Source: an uncultured Sphingobacteriaceae bacterium
GTDB lineage: Bacteria > Bacteroidota > Bacteroidia > Sphingobacteriales > Sphingobacteriaceae
Direction of reading: 5' to 3'
NCBI GenBank assembly: GCA_946887045.1
Contig: CAMPKC010000062.1
Coordinates: forward strand, 1-26,400
DNA: 26,400 bases
Shown here: in pieces, positions 24,297 through 26,400 of the stretch
Numbering within the stretch: position 1 is the first letter of the stretch
How the letters are laid out: each line of letters opens with the position of its first letter
The notes under the pieces: model-generated
Told to the model about the DNA's origin: nothing
The model's input: only the letters and a program-made list of their open reading frames with translations
Databases searched by the model: none
Made by a program: the position numbers and the translations under genes

Positions 24297-26400
24297 ATGA
24301 AGAAGATAATTACTCAACCTTTGGCATTTTGTTTAGTGTTGCTGGCTTTTTCAGCATTTCACCCCCGATTTGCTATGGCACAAAATACCGCACATGTAGT
24401 GCGGGGTAAAATAATCGACCGGAGAGACAAATTGCCGGTAATTGGTGCTACTGTTACAGAAATCGACAAGGACAAAAGAACACTTAACGGGGTTACTACG
24501 GATATCGACGGAAACTTTGTTATAAGAATTTCAAATCCGCTGAATAAGATTTCCATATCATTTCTTGGTTATAGAACGGTTGTTCAGGATATCGGAAGCA
24601 AAACCGTGCTGAATGTCCAGCTTGATGCGAGTGCTAATGAACTTACCGAAGTTGTCGTTACCGGGCGCAAAACATCAAGTAACGGACTTTTGGAAATTGA
24701 TGAAAGAAGTTCGACAGTGAGCGTTGCAAGAGTCAACGCAAAAGATTTAGAAGAGATGTCTGCCACTTCAATTGATCAGGCATTGCAGGGACGTCTACCT
24801 GGTGTAGATTTCGCGGCTAACTCTGGTGATCCTGGTGCAGGTATGCAAATCCGAATCAGAGGAACTTCTACCATTAACGGTTCTACAGAGCCATTGATCG
24901 TGGTTGATGGAATGCCCTATGAAACAGAAGTACCTGAGGATTTTAACTTCGGAACTGCTGACGAACAGGGTTATGCCTCTTTGTTGAATATTGCACCCTC
25001 CGATATCCAGGATATTAGTGTGCTGAAAGATGCGGCCGCCACAGCTGTGTGGGGTTCAAGAGCAGCAAATGGCGTGTTGATTATCAATACGAAAAGAGGA
25101 CGCCTTGGAAAACCCGTTGTGAGTTATTCTTTAAGAGGAACCATGTCAAAACAGCCCGATGCAATTCCGATGCTTAGCGGCGATCAGTTTTCTATGCTTA
25201 TCCCCGAAGCCTTTATGAACCGAAGTGGAACGCCTTTGAACACTCAGACGGTTAAAGAACTTCAATACGATATAAGTGATCCCTACTATTTTTATAACTA
25301 CAGTAACAACACAAACTGGATAGAGGCGATAACCCAGACCGGCTTTAAGCAGGATCATAATGTTTCCATTAACGGTGGTGGTGATAAGGCCCGTTATTAT
25401 GCTTCTGTGGGGTATTTGGATGAAAAAGGTACGACAATTGGTACTGGCCTGGACCGGATTTCTACCCGTATCAATCTTGATTATAACGTGTCAAATAAGA
25501 TTAAGTTCAAAACCGACATTGCTTATACCCATTCCCTTACTAATAAGGTTTATAACGACAGGGTAAGGAGCATAGCTTACGATAAGATGCCGAACATGGG
25601 TATCTACGAATATGATGCGCAGGGCAATAATACAGGCATTTATTTGTCGCCAATGCAAAATATCCAGGGCGCTTATTCCGGAACTTATAACCCCGTTGCT
25701 ATGCTGAATGAAGCCAGTAATGAAGTTACCGGCGAAAGGATTACTCCCCATTTTAATTTGCAGTATGACTTTATGCCAGACTTTTTAAAAGCAACGGTGG
25801 ACGTTCAGTTTGATATAGAAAATTCGAAAAGCAAAACGTTCCTTCCGCAAATTGCTACCGGTCGCCCGATAAATGAAAACTCGGTGAACAGTGCCTACGA
25901 TGGTGACAGAGATGCATTCAGACTTCAAACAAAAACAAACTTTGTTTTCACTCCTAAAGTGGGAGAAAATCACAGTTTTATCGGTTTGCTTTCTTTATTG
26001 AGCAATGACGACAGAAGTACTATACTTCAATCCTCGTCATCCAATTCAGCATCGCCGCAATTACAAGACCCTGCATCTCCCTCCAGAATACAAAACCTTG
26101 CCTCCAGCTTTTCGCAGGTACGAAGCGTAGCCGGTTTACTTAACGGCCAATATGGTTATAAGGACAAGTATATAGTGAATGCTGGTTTGCGTGTAGATGC
26201 AAATTCAAAATTCGGTCCGGCAAACAGATCGGGTTTGTTTCCTTCGATTTCTACCCGGTGGAGAGTTTCGGGAGAGAATTTCATGAAAAATATTAAACTT
26301 ATTGACGACTTAAGCCTACGTGCCAGTTATGGACAGAGTGGTCGGGCTCCGAAAACCAATTATGGCTTTTACAACATTTACAGCAATTACGATTGGGATT
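24297..26400 (+). CDS. SusC/RagA-family TonB-dependent outer-membrane transporter (partial)
   Basis: The first 701 residues of a TonB-linked oligosaccharide importer are present; the frame is still open at the window end, so about 300 C-terminal residues are missing. A signal peptide ends near RFAMAQ. A carboxypeptidase-regulatory-like domain follows (residues about 35-110: VVRGKIIDRRDKLPVIGAT, DGNFVIRI, ISFLGYRT), then ELTEVVVTG, the region linking to the plug. The plug has QALQGRLPGV, GMQIRIRGTSTING, PLIVVDGMP and ISVLKDAAATAVWGSRAANG, all standard for SusC. The barrel then begins (FKQDHNVSINGGGDKARYYAS, IVNAGLRVD). No STN secretin domain is present, in line with control by an HTCS rather than an ECF sigma/anti-sigma pair. 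A SusD partner would be expected just downstream, outside the window. Confidence 0.95.
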   Translation, partial: MKKIITQPLAFCLVLLAFSAFHPRFAMAQNTAHVVRGKIIDRRDKLPVIGATVTEIDKDKRTLNGVTTDIDGNFVIRISNPLNKISISFLGYRTVVQDIGSKTVLNVQLDASANELTEVVVTGRKTSSNGLLEIDERSSTVSVARVNAKDLEEMSATSIDQALQGRLPGVDFAANSGDPGAGMQIRIRGTSTINGSTEPLIVVDGMPYETEVPEDFNFGTADEQGYASLLNIAPSDIQDISVLKDAAATAVWGSRAANGVLIINTKRGRLGKPVVSYSLRGTMSKQPDAIPMLSGDQFSMLIPEAFMNRSGTPLNTQTVKELQYDISDPYYFYNYSNNTNWIEAITQTGFKQDHNVSINGGGDKARYYASVGYLDEKGTTIGTGLDRISTRINLDYNVSNKIKFKTDIAYTHSLTNKVYNDRVRSIAYDKMPNMGIYEYDAQGNNTGIYLSPMQNIQGAYSGTYNPVAMLNEASNEVTGERITPHFNLQYDFMPDFLKATVDVQFDIENSKSKTFLPQIATGRPINENSVNSAYDGDRDAFRLQTKTNFVFTPKVGENHSFIGLLSLLSNDDRSTILQSSSSNSASPQLQDPASPSRIQNLASSFSQVRSVAGLLNGQYGYKDKYIVNAGLRVDANSKFGPANRSGLFPSISTRWRVSGENFMKNIKLIDDLSLRASYGQSGRAPKTNYGFYNIYSNYDWD

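Noticed and set aside
1..26400. CRISPR arrays, tRNA or rRNA genes, insertion sequences, phage genes
   Set aside because: No regularly spaced repeats, tRNA-like cloverleaf, transposase motifs or phage proteins were seen.

Overview
This window is part of a polysaccharide utilization locus (PUL) from a Bacteroidota genome, most likely a Sphingobacteriaceae-type soil or plant-associated organism (Pedobacter or Mucilaginibacter-like; this placement is an inference). The grounds are a SusC-type outer-membrane receptor, a hybrid two-component regulator, exported glycosidases with signal peptides that mostly end in AQ or A, weak or absent Shine-Dalgarno sequences, and a Bacteroidota-type TAnnTTTG promoter box. 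Every supported gene lies on the + strand.

Region 1 (1-8290) begins with the last codons of an upstream gene. It continues with a tightly packed exo-enzyme series: a GH95 alpha-L-fucosidase/alpha-L-galactosidase, a CE12-type rhamnogalacturonan acetylesterase lipoprotein, a GH28 polygalacturonase-family enzyme and a GH106 alpha-L-rhamnosidase. A 242-base spacer follows (8291-8532), holding G-rich degenerate repeats and a hairpin. Region 2 (8533-15399) is a second packed block: GH115 alpha-glucuronidase, a GH43-like five-bladed propeller glycosidase and a GH2 exo-beta-glycosidase, ending in a strong hairpin terminator at 15417-15461. Region 3 (15668-21700) is a second GH28 enzyme and a 1490-residue hybrid two-component system (HTCS). 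Region 4 (21701-26400) is a 388-base regulatory gap, a lipoprotein with four fasciclin (FAS1) modules, and a SusC-like TonB-dependent transporter that runs off the window end.

The genes make sense as a system for stripping an acidic, rhamnose-rich plant glycan such as rhamnogalacturonan I or II, or a glucuronidated arabinogalactan/pectin. SusC, probably helped by the FAS1 lipoprotein and a SusD outside the window, would import oligosaccharides. The periplasmic enzymes would then remove acetyl groups, fucose or L-galactose, galacturonate, rhamnose, glucuronate and beta-linked sugars one by one. The HTCS would sense a breakdown product and switch the locus on. No polysaccharide lyase, sulfatase or SusD is in the window, so the exact substrate remains open.

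The most unusual points are the four-module FAS1 lipoprotein directly upstream of susC, a shared 11-base motif upstream of both the HTCS gene and the FAS1-susC operon (a candidate HTCS operator), the co-occurrence of GH115 with GH106/GH95/GH28/CE12, and a GH28 enzyme that has lost the family's RIK subsite motif.
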